DNA of 64,000 nucleotides. Source: UBA7446 sp038143535. GTDB lineage: Bacteria > Bacteroidota > Bacteroidia > Flavobacteriales > Flavobacteriaceae. Under the pieces are notes generated by a model. That model did not search any database, had not been told where the DNA came from, and saw only the letters and a list, made by a program, of their open reading frames with translations. Shown here piece after piece: positions 17,650 through 26,316 of the stretch. How positions within the stretch are numbered: the stretch's first letter is position 1; each line of letters starts with the position of its first letter. The position numbers were made by a program, and so were the translations under genes. The stretch spans positions 1,240,001 to 1,304,000 of the forward strand of contig JAYQMD010000001.1 of the NCBI GenBank assembly GCA_038143535.1, in the 5' to 3' direction.

Positions 17650-18843
17650 TTATTTTACAGAAAACTGAAACCATGTTTCGCTTGTAAATGTTTCACCAGG
17701 ATTTAATATGGTTGTGGGGAAATTGGGCTGATTAGGTGCATCAGGGAAATGTTGTGTTTCCAAGCAAAATCCTGTTTGTGGTCCATATGTTCCACCGTTT
17801 TTTGCAGTAAGCGTATTGTCTAAAAAATTACCTGTATAAAGCTGGACACCTGGCTGGTCAGTAAAGATCTTCATCACACGTCCGCTTTTGGGGTGCTGTA
17901 CTACCGCAGCTTCAACCATAATCGTTTCCGAAGGGTTGATAACGAAACAATGATCATAGCCGTTTCCTATTTCGAGCTGTTTGTTCTCAGTATTAAAATC
18001 TTTACCTATGGTTTTAAATGAAGAAAAATCGAATGGCGTTTGTGCCACAGCTGTATGGGCTCCCGTAGGAATCTGATTTTCATCAACAGACAAAAACGCA
18101 TCAGCGTTTATCATGAGTTCGTGATCTAAAATTTGTGAAGCAAAATTCCCAGACAAGTTGAAGTAACTATGCTGGGTCAAATTTATTATTGTTTTTTGGT
18201 CTGTCGAGGCCTCGTAATACACTTTTAAAATATCATCGTTTGTAAGCGTATATGTTACAGTGACGAATAGGTTTCCGGGAAAACCCTCTTCCATATGCTT
18301 GGATAGGTAATGCAACACTACACCAGATGCATTTTTACCACTAAAACTCTTTGCATCCCAAAACACCTTGTCAAAACCTTTGATACCTCCGTGCAAATGA
18401 TTGGACCCATTATTAACAGCGAGTTGGTAATCTTTGTTATCAAGCGAAAATGAGCCTCCTGCTATCCTGTTACCAAAACGACCAATAATAGCACCGAAAT
18501 AAGGGTGACTTTGAAGGTATTTTTTTGGGTCATCAAAGCCCAAGGCAATGTCTGCTATTTTTCCGCTGCTATCAGGTGTTTTGATGGAAGTGATAATACC
18601 GCCTAAATTGAGTAACTCAACGACAATACCATTGCTGTTTTCAAGTTTGTATTTTTCAATATTTCGATCTTTCATAGAGGTAGCTATCACCATTTTATGA
18701 ACCTTGGGTTTGTCATTTTTGTTGCATGAAGCGACCAAAATAAATAGCATTTGTAAAACAAAAAGTCTTAAAAAACATGTTAGTGCCCAATGGTTTCGTT
18801 CTATTTTAAATGGTATGATATGCCCCTTCAATTTATTGGTCAA
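17650..18843 (-). CDS. galM: Aldose 1-epimerase (mutarotase), lipoprotein
   Basis: Interconverts alpha and beta anomers of glucose or galactose. The catalytic features of the beta-supersandwich fold are present: NHLHGG, the catalytic-His stretch TQHSYFNLSG, DENQIPTG, and the catalytic-Glu stretch FCLETQHFPDAPNQP. A lipobox LVASC places Cys40 as the acylation site, so the enzyme is exported, as in other Bacteroidota. The 40-residue signal is long; an internal Met at residue 32 would lack a positive n-region, so I keep the ATG at 18843. The 287 bp to the next gene at 19131 are AT-rich with nothing I can name. Confidence 0.9.
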   Translation of the reverse strand: MTNKLKGHIIPFKIERNHWALTCFLRLFVLQMLFILVASCNKNDKPKVHKMVIATSMKDRNIEKYKLENSNGIVVELLNLGGIITSIKTPDSSGKIADIALGFDDPKKYLQSHPYFGAIIGRFGNRIAGGSFSLDNKDYQLAVNNGSNHLHGGIKGFDKVFWDAKSFSGKNASGVVLHYLSKHMEEGFPGNLFVTVTYTLTNDDILKVYYEASTDQKTIINLTQHSYFNLSGNFASQILDHELMINADAFLSVDENQIPTGAHTAVAQTPFDFSSFKTIGKDFNTENKQLEIGNGYDHCFVINPSETIMVEAAVVQHPKSGRVMKIFTDQPGVQLYTGNFLDNTLTAKNGGTYGPQTGFCLETQHFPDAPNQPNFPTTILNPGETFTSETWFQFSVK

Positions 18844-19130
18844 ATGGTATTAATGCATCTTTTTCCTAGCCCTAAAACTAATAATTAATCCTCCAATAAC
18901 TTATACTGGCTTAATTATTTTTTTACTTTAAAAACAATGCAGGACTCATAAACGATTATATAAATTTAAAAAGCTGCTAAGACTATTTCAATATTATGTC
19001 AATAGTTGTAAGAAATATACACCCTTAATGCGCTTGCTACAATCTGTGCAATTATATAGTTTATGCTACTTCAAAATAAATTAAAAATCAAACATGCTAA
19101 ATTATTATTCAAGTTGTTATTTTTACAACT

Positions 19131-20528
19131 ATGAGACTATGCTATGCGACTTATTGTTTAAATGCTCTTTTTTGTTTTTTTTCAATTTTATCTTTTGGTC
19201 AATCACCTCCAAATATTCTCATTATTCATGCTGATGACTTAGGGTACCATGATCTGAGCATTCATGGCTCTAAAATATATCAAACTCCAAATATTGATAT
19301 GCTTGCAAGGCAATCAGTCTCATTTACAAAAGCATATTCAAACTACCCAAGATGCGTACCCTCCAGATATTCTATGATGACCGGGAATTATCCAATACAA
19401 AATGGAAGTGTTCCAGATGATGGATTTAAAATTAGTAATATAGCCACAAACAAAAGCTTCATTAAAACATTCAATAAAATAGGTTATCAAACGGCTTATT
19501 TTGGTAAATGGCATTTAGGAGATGAACAAAGCTTACATGACTTTGGATTTCAATTTAGCTTTGGTGCTGGAAAAGCTGGTTCGCCAATTAGTTATGTTTA
19601 TCCATTTAATGTTTTCAAAGGAAAAGGAAAGAACAAAAAGAATCCCATTCCAGATGTTGATGCAGTAAGTACTAAAGGGGATTACCTTACTGATGTCATG
19701 ACAAATCAAGCAATTAAGTACTTAAAGCAGCATGACCCATCGAAGCCATTTATGCTTATGCTTTCATATTATGCTGTCCATCAGCCTATTGAAGCAAAAA
19801 TTAATGATATTGAGCATAACCGTAGAGAAATAGATACCACTGATTTTGGCAATCAGCCCAGATATATTGAAGAAGGCACAGGTCGAACAAAAATGCGTCA
19901 GGATAATCCCGCTTATGCTGCTATGGTAGAAAACTTAGACTCCAACATTGGTAAACTTTTAACCCATTTAAAATCGATTGGCATAATGGAAAATACTGTA
20001 CTTGTTTTTTCTTCTGACCATGGAGGTCTATCTAATGATGGCTATAACAAAAGGAGATTGGCTACTTCAAATTTTCCGTTGCGCGCTGGAAAAGGGTGGT
20101 TGTATGACGGAGGGATAAAAGTTCCTTTATTTATTAAATGGCAAGATGAATTTAAACCACGGATTGAAGATAATTCAATTGTAACGCTCATGGACATTTT
20201 TCCAACACTTTTAGATGCAACTGCCAACATTGATTTGGGAGTGGACGGAAAAAGCATGATGCCCATACTTTATTCAAAAAAGAAATGGAAAAACCGAACC
20301 GTTTATTGGCATTCTGAAAAAGCAAGACCTAAAAGTACAGGAGATACAAAATCATCTGCCATACGAAAAGGGAAATACAAGCTCATTCATTGGTTTGAAT
20401 CCAATAGGATTGAGCTCTACAATATGGAAAAAGATCCTCACGAAAAATATGATTTAAGCAATGAAAAACCAAAAATACGAGCAGCACTTTTGGCTAGTTT
20501 AAATGATTGGAAATCTAAGATAAGGTAA
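19131..20528 (+). CDS. Family S1 sulfatase, secreted
   Basis: Formylglycine-dependent sulfatase of 465 residues. A signal peptide ends near SFGQ. The metal-site motif is ILIIHADDLGYHDLS and the active-site signature is CVPSR with Cys75, the residue converted to formylglycine. Other marks are TAYFGKWHLGD, VFSSDHGG and a C-terminal ELYNMEKDPHEKYDLS. It should remove sulfate esters from a polysaccharide or oligosaccharide; the substrate cannot be read. It stands alone between galM and the convergent amylase operon, and its stop overlaps a short sulfatase-like fragment. Confidence 0.9.
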   Translation: MRLCYATYCLNALFCFFSILSFGQSPPNILIIHADDLGYHDLSIHGSKIYQTPNIDMLARQSVSFTKAYSNYPRCVPSRYSMMTGNYPIQNGSVPDDGFKISNIATNKSFIKTFNKIGYQTAYFGKWHLGDEQSLHDFGFQFSFGAGKAGSPISYVYPFNVFKGKGKNKKNPIPDVDAVSTKGDYLTDVMTNQAIKYLKQHDPSKPFMLMLSYYAVHQPIEAKINDIEHNRREIDTTDFGNQPRYIEEGTGRTKMRQDNPAYAAMVENLDSNIGKLLTHLKSIGIMENTVLVFSSDHGGLSNDGYNKRRLATSNFPLRAGKGWLYDGGIKVPLFIKWQDEFKPRIEDNSIVTLMDIFPTLLDATANIDLGVDGKSMMPILYSKKKWKNRTVYWHSEKARPKSTGDTKSSAIRKGKYKLIHWFESNRIELYNMEKDPHEKYDLSNEKPKIRAALLASLNDWKSKIR

Positions 20529-20655
20529 AATTGAGCAATTGGGATTGAATGAAGGTACCTTCGTTATAATTACAGCTGATTATTATACCGGGCAACCTGT
20601 CTTTTCTATGGTATGTGATGTTGCAGTTGAAGATGGCATAGGAAAAAGAGATTAA
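20527..20655 (+). pseudogene. Short sulfatase-like remnant
   Basis: Directly after the sulfatase stop, in another frame, an open stretch of about 42 codons reads KIEQLGLNEGTFVIITADY and then runs to a stop at 20653. That phrase resembles the sulfatase core phrase in which a Leu-Gly-Leu helix precedes TLVIFTSD. It has no start and no rest of the enzyme. It may be the scar of a second sulfatase copy. The stretch is short, so chance resemblance is possible. Confidence 0.35.
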
Positions 20656-20659
20656 ATCG

Positions 20660-23506
20660 TCATTCGATTAATATTTTACATAGTCCCAATTGTTCAGTAG
20701 CGTTATTTTGAACAACTAGAACATACATTCCTTTTTGTTTGGGAGCACTAATGTTGAGTAGGTTATTTTTCTGCAGTATGCCATTTGCAATTAGCTGTCC
20801 TGAAAGCAAATACAATTTGTAGCTATACGCATCATTGGTAGGAAGGTCAATTTTAATACGCTCTTTTACGGGGTTTTGGCGCAAGCTTATTTGCAAAAGC
20901 TGTGGACTATCATTACTGAGAATAGCCTCTTGATTTCCATAAATTTTAAACGAGCCGGGGGGGAGTGTAATTCTTTGGTTTGTACTACTTACGCTGATGG
21001 TAGTTTCATCCATAAGTTCATGCCAAGTGCCAGTATAGGGAAAATCTGCAGTAACGTATTGCGTGGTTGTATCGAAATTGGCTAGTATCACTACATTTTT
21101 AAGACCGCTCAACGAATTGTCATATACATACACACGCTGAACTAGATTATTCGAACTCAATGGACTGATGCTAGAGTCGCCTCTAAACACGGGATTACTT
21201 TGCTTAAGATCGTTCATGCGGCTCCAATCGTCGTATATTTTTTTGCGCTGCGTATTGGCAAGCCAATTATTCACCCATTGTGGTTGGGGTTTGGTATCAA
21301 GTTTACAATCCCCTACAGTCCCGTTAGTACAAGTATTAATGGAATTCTCCATGCCTAATTCACCAAAGTGCCATATCATTTTTGGCCCTGGAATCAATAG
21401 GCTGACAGCACCAATTGTCGACATTCGACTAAGCGCAACGTTAAGGTTTTTGACATTGTGCCCCGATTGGGTTGTATTTCCATATTGGAGGTTTTTGTAC
21501 ATCAACCGTTCTTCGTCATGACTTTCGGCATAACCAACTAAATGCTTTCTACTAAACCCACGACTTTCAGCACGCATTCGCTCGATGCTATTATTGCTGT
21601 TGTGCCCCATGCTCAGTTGATTGTAAGGTTCCGTCATTTTACCCCAAAGCATGATGCCTTTGCCTTCACTTAATTTATAATCCGCCCATTCTTTTTCTTC
21701 AGCATCCCCACCCAGGTGCTCAAAAATCACATAATGATCGTCATCCAACGACCACGAATAATCGGCATATTCTTTGAGTATAGCAACCCTGTCGATTTGA
21801 TAATTCCCTGTACAACCTTCATCATTCGCCGTGCAGTTTTGGGTAAATCCTTTAGTTAAATCCCAGCGGAATCCATCAATCTTATATTCCTCTATCCAAT
21901 GCTTAATTACACGTTTGGTAAAGTTTTTTGTCATGGTAGATTGATGGTTAAAGTCGCTGCCTACATTGTAGCTATGTTTCGGCTCTTCGTTAAAATAAGG
22001 GTTCTCACTTGAAGGCTCACCCCAGCCGTTGCCGTCTAGGTCATCCATCCACATGCGAACACCTGGTGCGCGGCCAAAAGCATGATTAATGGCCAAGTCC
22101 AAAATAACGGCAATTCCATTTTGGTGAAACGTATCGACCAACTCTTTAAATTTTTCAGGAGTTCCATAAAACTTATCTAGTGCCATGTGAAAGGCGGTAT
22201 TGTATCCCCAACTTTCATTCCCCTCAAACTCCATAACAGGCATTAGTTGAATTGCGTTGATGTTTAGATTTTTAAAGTACGCCACACGGTCAATAAGATC
22301 TTGGAAGGAGCGGTTTACATCAAAATCACGAACAAGGACTTCGTAAATAACCAAATCTTCTTTTGGCGGTTTTTGAAAGTTAGGTACTTGCCAATTATAG
22401 GCCGTTTGTGCGGTTTGTAACACGGTTACCTCGCGTTCTTGCCCGCTGGGATATGTGGGTAGGTTTGGATAGGAAGCTACTGGAATATGTGGGTCGTCGA
22501 ATGGGGACAAAACCAATGTGGAATACGGATCAGCTGTTTTAACAATGGCAGGACTATTTGTTGCAGGCGTAGTGTCATACACCCAATACTGATAGTGATA
22601 GATTTCTCCTGGTGATAAGCCTGTTAATTCCAACCAAAATAAGTCCGAATTCGGGTCTTTTTTCATCAAATAGTTATTGCTGATGGCGTAGTTGTTAAAA
22701 CTACCTGCCACATAGACAAAGTTTTTGTTTGGCGCATTGAGCACAAGAGTGGCTTTAGTCGTGTCGGAATGGTAATTGATGCCATCCTGCAGTCCTGCTG
22801 GAATGGCTTGCTCAGTTACTTTTGGGGCGACTAATACCTCAAACGTAAATTCTCCTTTATCTGTTTCACCAAATGGCCTTCCTTTAACTTTTATCTCACC
22901 ACTTTCTGTGATATTGGTTAGTGTTGTCGTATAGTATGGGTAACCTTGACCGCTATCTTTAAGCTCATCATTGAAGTAAACCCAAATATCACCAACTTTT
23001 AACTCTCCTGCCATTAATGAACTTGCAGAAACAGTTACATTACCTCCAGATTCAATTGCAACCGGAGTAGACTCGGGTTTTGTAATATTGACCTGTACTT
23101 TTCCTACATAGAAAAAGTTATCTGATGTTTTTTTATCCCCAGAGCCATCTTTTGCTTTTGCTAAAAATCCAACTTTACTTATGTTACTATCTCCAAAAAA
23201 AATATTCGGAGTTAATATATATCTATATCTTCCGTCATTATTTTTTGTGAATTTTAATTCTTCATTAGAATTATTCCAATCTCCATTCCCAATTGTTGGG
23301 CCACCTATTTCAATATTGTTTTTAAAATACCATGCCCAGAGATAAATTTCTTCAACTTGCCATATTTCAGGATTAACTCCAGTTACTGTTAAAACGATTT
23401 CTTCATTTTCTTCAAAAGTATTTGGAGAAATTGAAAAATTACCTGGTTGAAGCTGGGCTATGGTTAAAGTTGAAAAACTAAAGAAAAATAAAATTAAGTA
23501 ATGCAT
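20660..23506 (-). CDS. Secreted GH13 alpha-amylase with CBM48-like domain and T9SS sorting domain
   Basis: Cuts alpha-1,4 (possibly alpha-1,6) bonds in starch-like glucans at or outside the cell surface. From ATG 23506 (948 residues): signal peptide ending TIAQ; two beta-rich N-terminal modules (about 25-225); a CBM48-like module (VYVAGSFNNY, near 265-320); and the GH13 barrel from about 385. The nucleophile is Asp549 in GFRWDLTKGF, the acid/base Glu596 in VIFEHLGG, and the third Asp664 in AESHDEER. A type A T9SS domain ends YVLVVQNN...GLCKILIE. A start at 23557 would add 17 residues encoded by a terminator hairpin, so I reject it. Last gene of the susCDE operon. Confidence 0.92.
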   Translation of the reverse strand: MHYLILFFFSFSTLTIAQLQPGNFSISPNTFEENEEIVLTVTGVNPEIWQVEEIYLWAWYFKNNIEIGGPTIGNGDWNNSNEELKFTKNNDGRYRYILTPNIFFGDSNISKVGFLAKAKDGSGDKKTSDNFFYVGKVQVNITKPESTPVAIESGGNVTVSASSLMAGELKVGDIWVYFNDELKDSGQGYPYYTTTLTNITESGEIKVKGRPFGETDKGEFTFEVLVAPKVTEQAIPAGLQDGINYHSDTTKATLVLNAPNKNFVYVAGSFNNYAISNNYLMKKDPNSDLFWLELTGLSPGEIYHYQYWVYDTTPATNSPAIVKTADPYSTLVLSPFDDPHIPVASYPNLPTYPSGQEREVTVLQTAQTAYNWQVPNFQKPPKEDLVIYEVLVRDFDVNRSFQDLIDRVAYFKNLNINAIQLMPVMEFEGNESWGYNTAFHMALDKFYGTPEKFKELVDTFHQNGIAVILDLAINHAFGRAPGVRMWMDDLDGNGWGEPSSENPYFNEEPKHSYNVGSDFNHQSTMTKNFTKRVIKHWIEEYKIDGFRWDLTKGFTQNCTANDEGCTGNYQIDRVAILKEYADYSWSLDDDHYVIFEHLGGDAEEKEWADYKLSEGKGIMLWGKMTEPYNQLSMGHNSNNSIERMRAESRGFSRKHLVGYAESHDEERLMYKNLQYGNTTQSGHNVKNLNVALSRMSTIGAVSLLIPGPKMIWHFGELGMENSINTCTNGTVGDCKLDTKPQPQWVNNWLANTQRKKIYDDWSRMNDLKQSNPVFRGDSSISPLSSNNLVQRVYVYDNSLSGLKNVVILANFDTTTQYVTADFPYTGTWHELMDETTISVSSTNQRITLPPGSFKIYGNQEAILSNDSPQLLQISLRQNPVKERIKIDLPTNDAYSYKLYLLSGQLIANGILQKNNLLNISAPKQKGMYVLVVQNNATEQLGLCKILIE

Positions 23507-23535
23507 AAAAAAAGCTGCGTAGTAAGATACGCAGC
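23507..23535 (-). terminator. Hairpin terminator between susE and the amylase gene
   Basis: On the minus strand GCTGCGTA and TACGCAGC form a perfect 8-bp stem around a 6-nt loop, followed by seven T. It begins 22 bases past the susE stop and ends at the amylase ATG. Partial read-through would give more SusC/D/E than amylase; it may also protect the 3' end of the susCDE message. Function is inferred. Confidence 0.85.
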
Positions 23536-23557
23536 CTTTCAAATTTTTAAAATTCAT

Positions 23558-24679
23558 CTATAATTTCTGCATGGTGTATGAATTGTTGGTTATATCCAGA
23601 GTGATATTGTAAGTCCCTGCCGTTACAGCTATATTATCTCCGCCAGCATCCAATATGCCATCACCACCTGAATCACCTAAGTTTACACCCCAGTCATCGT
23701 CTTGTCGGAATTTAATTTCCCCGTCTCTAAGTTTTATCCCCTTGAGTATGAACGTACCTTCATTGCAAGGATCCGGAGTGAATTTGGTGTCTTTTGCACC
23801 ACCGCCCCATTCGGCAATATCACCAGATCCATCGTCTTTTTGGAGTGTAACCCCACTTCCAACGATTCCCCAAACATCAGTAAAAGTACTCTCCACAGAG
23901 TATGTATTGTTGTTTAGGTCCAGAATAACGGCATATGTTCCCGCGGAAATAGATATATTATCTCCACCAGCATCTAATGTTCCATCGGCACCAGTGTCAC
24001 CAAAGTTTACACCCCAATCTGCATCTTGACGGAACTTAAATTGACCATCCAAAAAGGTTGCGTATGCTACATATACTCCGCTACCATCAGTCAATAGTTC
24101 AATGTCATTTGTAGCAAATCCACGGCTAATTCCACCCCATCCATTAACAGCATCGCCAACTAATCCCCAATTACTTGCAACGAGTTCCTCACAAACACCC
24201 GTTTCAATCATTTCGATAGTCATTGTAAATACCTCAGAAGTAGAACTTACAGCAGCATTAGCTCCTGATGAACCTGCATAGGCAGTAATTCTTCCATAAA
24301 CATCCCCTGATTCCCCAGGCTCTATACCCTTAGCTTCAGCCATATCAAGAAGATCATCAACATAAAGTTCAATGAAATTCTCAGAAATATCTCCAGAACT
24401 TAAATCAATTGTAGAAAAGTCACCGTTTAATGACATTTCTGCAACATAAACATTTGGTGTTGGAGCACCAAAATCAGGTTCACTCCAAATGATTCTTTCA
24501 GCAAGATTAGATGCTGTTTGTTCTGATACAAGATACGATGTTTGTATGTTCATTGAAAGAGTAACAGAATCAGAAGGTTCCTGAGCCGTAAATACTAAGT
24601 AATCTTCATTTTCACATGAAGTAAACATTGCAATAATAAAAGCAACACAAAAAATTGAAATTTTATTTAAAGTTTTCAT
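23558..24679 (-). CDS. susE: SusE/SusF-like starch-binding outer membrane lipoprotein
   Basis: A surface lipoprotein (lipobox FTSC, Cys22) of 373 residues that should bind alpha-glucan and help hold it near SusC/SusD. The N-terminal half resembles the SusE N-terminal domain. The C-terminal half carries two copies of one small module: GQFKFRQDADWGVNFGD and GEIKFRQDDDWGVNLGD, each followed by LDAGGDNI and AGTY. The repeated W and FRQD positions fit carbohydrate-binding modules. It sits 2 bp after susD. Confidence 0.88.
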   Translation of the reverse strand: MKTLNKISIFCVAFIIAMFTSCENEDYLVFTAQEPSDSVTLSMNIQTSYLVSEQTASNLAERIIWSEPDFGAPTPNVYVAEMSLNGDFSTIDLSSGDISENFIELYVDDLLDMAEAKGIEPGESGDVYGRITAYAGSSGANAAVSSTSEVFTMTIEMIETGVCEELVASNWGLVGDAVNGWGGISRGFATNDIELLTDGSGVYVAYATFLDGQFKFRQDADWGVNFGDTGADGTLDAGGDNISISAGTYAVILDLNNNTYSVESTFTDVWGIVGSGVTLQKDDGSGDIAEWGGGAKDTKFTPDPCNEGTFILKGIKLRDGEIKFRQDDDWGVNLGDSGGDGILDAGGDNIAVTAGTYNITLDITNNSYTMQKL

Positions 24680-24681
24680 AA

Positions 24682-26304
24682 TTAATAGTTAGGATTTTGT
24701 TTAATATTTGGATTAACTAAAAGAACGTCTTCTGGAATTGGGAACAACTTTAAGTGATCACTTACACCTGTTCCATTTGCTGCACCCCCTTTAAAAGGCC
24801 ATACATACATGTTTGAAACAAACTTATTTGACCTTATCAAATCAGGTCTTCTTAAACCTTCCCAGTAAAGTTCTCTTGATCGCTCATCCATAACCATATC
24901 TGTGTTAAGTTGAGCAGACGATATAGCAGAAGCACCAGCTCTTAGACGTAACTCATTGATAAGTTGAGTTGCTGTATCCATACTTCCACCACCGCCTCTA
25001 GTTACAGCTTCAGCATAATTCAGATAAATTTCAGCTAAACGAATAATAGGAACATCCATGTCTGGGTGATCTCCAGACGAATCGCTTCCTGGATTTCCGT
25101 TTACATCAACATTTTTAAATTTTCGAACAGCATATCCACTTTTAAATGTTGACATTTTTTCAGTCTCATACGTTTGACCATCGGTGTGAAACATCGCTCG
25201 AGAATCACTCCACGCAATTGGGTGTCCGTCTCCATCAGATTGCGTAACTGCGTAATCAAATTTTTCAACAAGACCTTTAGTAGTTCGAAGTCCACCCCAT
25301 CCTCCGTTTACACCGAAGTCGTCTGGGTTCATTGTTCCACCAATAGGAGCATGGACTAAAAATGTAGCCCCACCCCAAGTTTGTGTATTAATACCATCGT
25401 ATAGCAGCGCAAAAATAAATTCATTTTGAGCACCATTAGAATTATTATCAGCTAAAAATAATTCGTCATAAGCTGACCCATTGTTATTGCCGTCATTGGT
25501 ATTGATTGAATAACTACTAGAAAATACTTTTTCAGAATGTGTTATTACATCTGCGTATTTAGATTGTCCAATGTATACCTCAGCGTTAAGGTATAGTCTT
25601 GTTAACAAAGCAGAAGCTGCAATTTGATCAACATGCCCGTATTCACTAATTCCAGGCGCGGGTAAAACATCGGCTAAATCTATTAGTTCAGTTTCAATAA
25701 ATGAAAATATTTCCGATCTAGGTGCTTGCGTTGGTAAAACTGCACTTACTTGTGTAACAAGTGGAACTGAGCCAAACATGTCTATCAACTGTGAATAACA
25801 GTAAGCTCGAAGAAATCTAGCTTCATTTATGTAGTCCTGAACTTCAGTGTGTGATGCGGCCAAATCTGTCGCATTTTCAATAAAAGAATTTGCATATGAA
25901 ATGTTTTGCGCTAAACGGTAGTACATTCCTTTAGTCCATGGATTATTTGCTTCCAAGTTTAACTGATTGATATCGGGAACCCCTGGATTACTAACCCAGC
26001 TAATGATTCCGGTATCTGTAGTAGCTTCATTAAGGTTCCACAGAATTCTTGTAAAAGATGAAAATCCTTCATCAATAATACTTCCATCAATGTCTGATTG
26101 TCCAGCAGGTCCCTGTTGTCCAGTTACTGCTAAACCAGAATAAACTTTGGCAAGCGCGCCTAGCGCTTGTTGTGGAGTTTTGTACACATCTACTTCCGTA
26201 AATAAATCTGGATCAGTAGGATTTTGATTTAAATCATCACTACACGAAACAATCATTAAAGCACATATCGTTAATGATACTTGTAAAAAAATATTGTTTT
26301 TCAT
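24682..26304 (-). CDS. susD: SusD-like nutrient-binding outer membrane lipoprotein
   Basis: The lid protein that binds oligosaccharide and closes over the SusC channel. Lipoprotein signal ending MIVSC (Cys21), 540 residues. SusD/RagB marks are DLNQNPTDPDLFTE near the start, NEARFLRAYCYSQLIDMFGSVPLV in the TPR region (quoted in part), IRLAEIYLNYAEAV and NELRLRAGA, then ERSRELYWEGLRRPDLIR. It lies 12 bp after susC. Sugar specificity is inferred from the operon. Confidence 0.95.
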   Translation of the reverse strand: MKNNIFLQVSLTICALMIVSCSDDLNQNPTDPDLFTEVDVYKTPQQALGALAKVYSGLAVTGQQGPAGQSDIDGSIIDEGFSSFTRILWNLNEATTDTGIISWVSNPGVPDINQLNLEANNPWTKGMYYRLAQNISYANSFIENATDLAASHTEVQDYINEARFLRAYCYSQLIDMFGSVPLVTQVSAVLPTQAPRSEIFSFIETELIDLADVLPAPGISEYGHVDQIAASALLTRLYLNAEVYIGQSKYADVITHSEKVFSSSYSINTNDGNNNGSAYDELFLADNNSNGAQNEFIFALLYDGINTQTWGGATFLVHAPIGGTMNPDDFGVNGGWGGLRTTKGLVEKFDYAVTQSDGDGHPIAWSDSRAMFHTDGQTYETEKMSTFKSGYAVRKFKNVDVNGNPGSDSSGDHPDMDVPIIRLAEIYLNYAEAVTRGGGGSMDTATQLINELRLRAGASAISSAQLNTDMVMDERSRELYWEGLRRPDLIRSNKFVSNMYVWPFKGGAANGTGVSDHLKLFPIPEDVLLVNPNIKQNPNY

Positions 26305-26316
26305 TTTATCAATAAT

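Noticed and set aside
20957..20963. G7 run in the amylase gene as a possible third frameshift
   Set aside because: The reading frame is continuous through it into a normal T9SS sorting domain.
23507..23557. Extended amylase start giving 17 extra residues before MHYL
   Set aside because: Those codons form a perfect terminator stem with a T run, and the ATG at 23506 gives a normal signal peptide.
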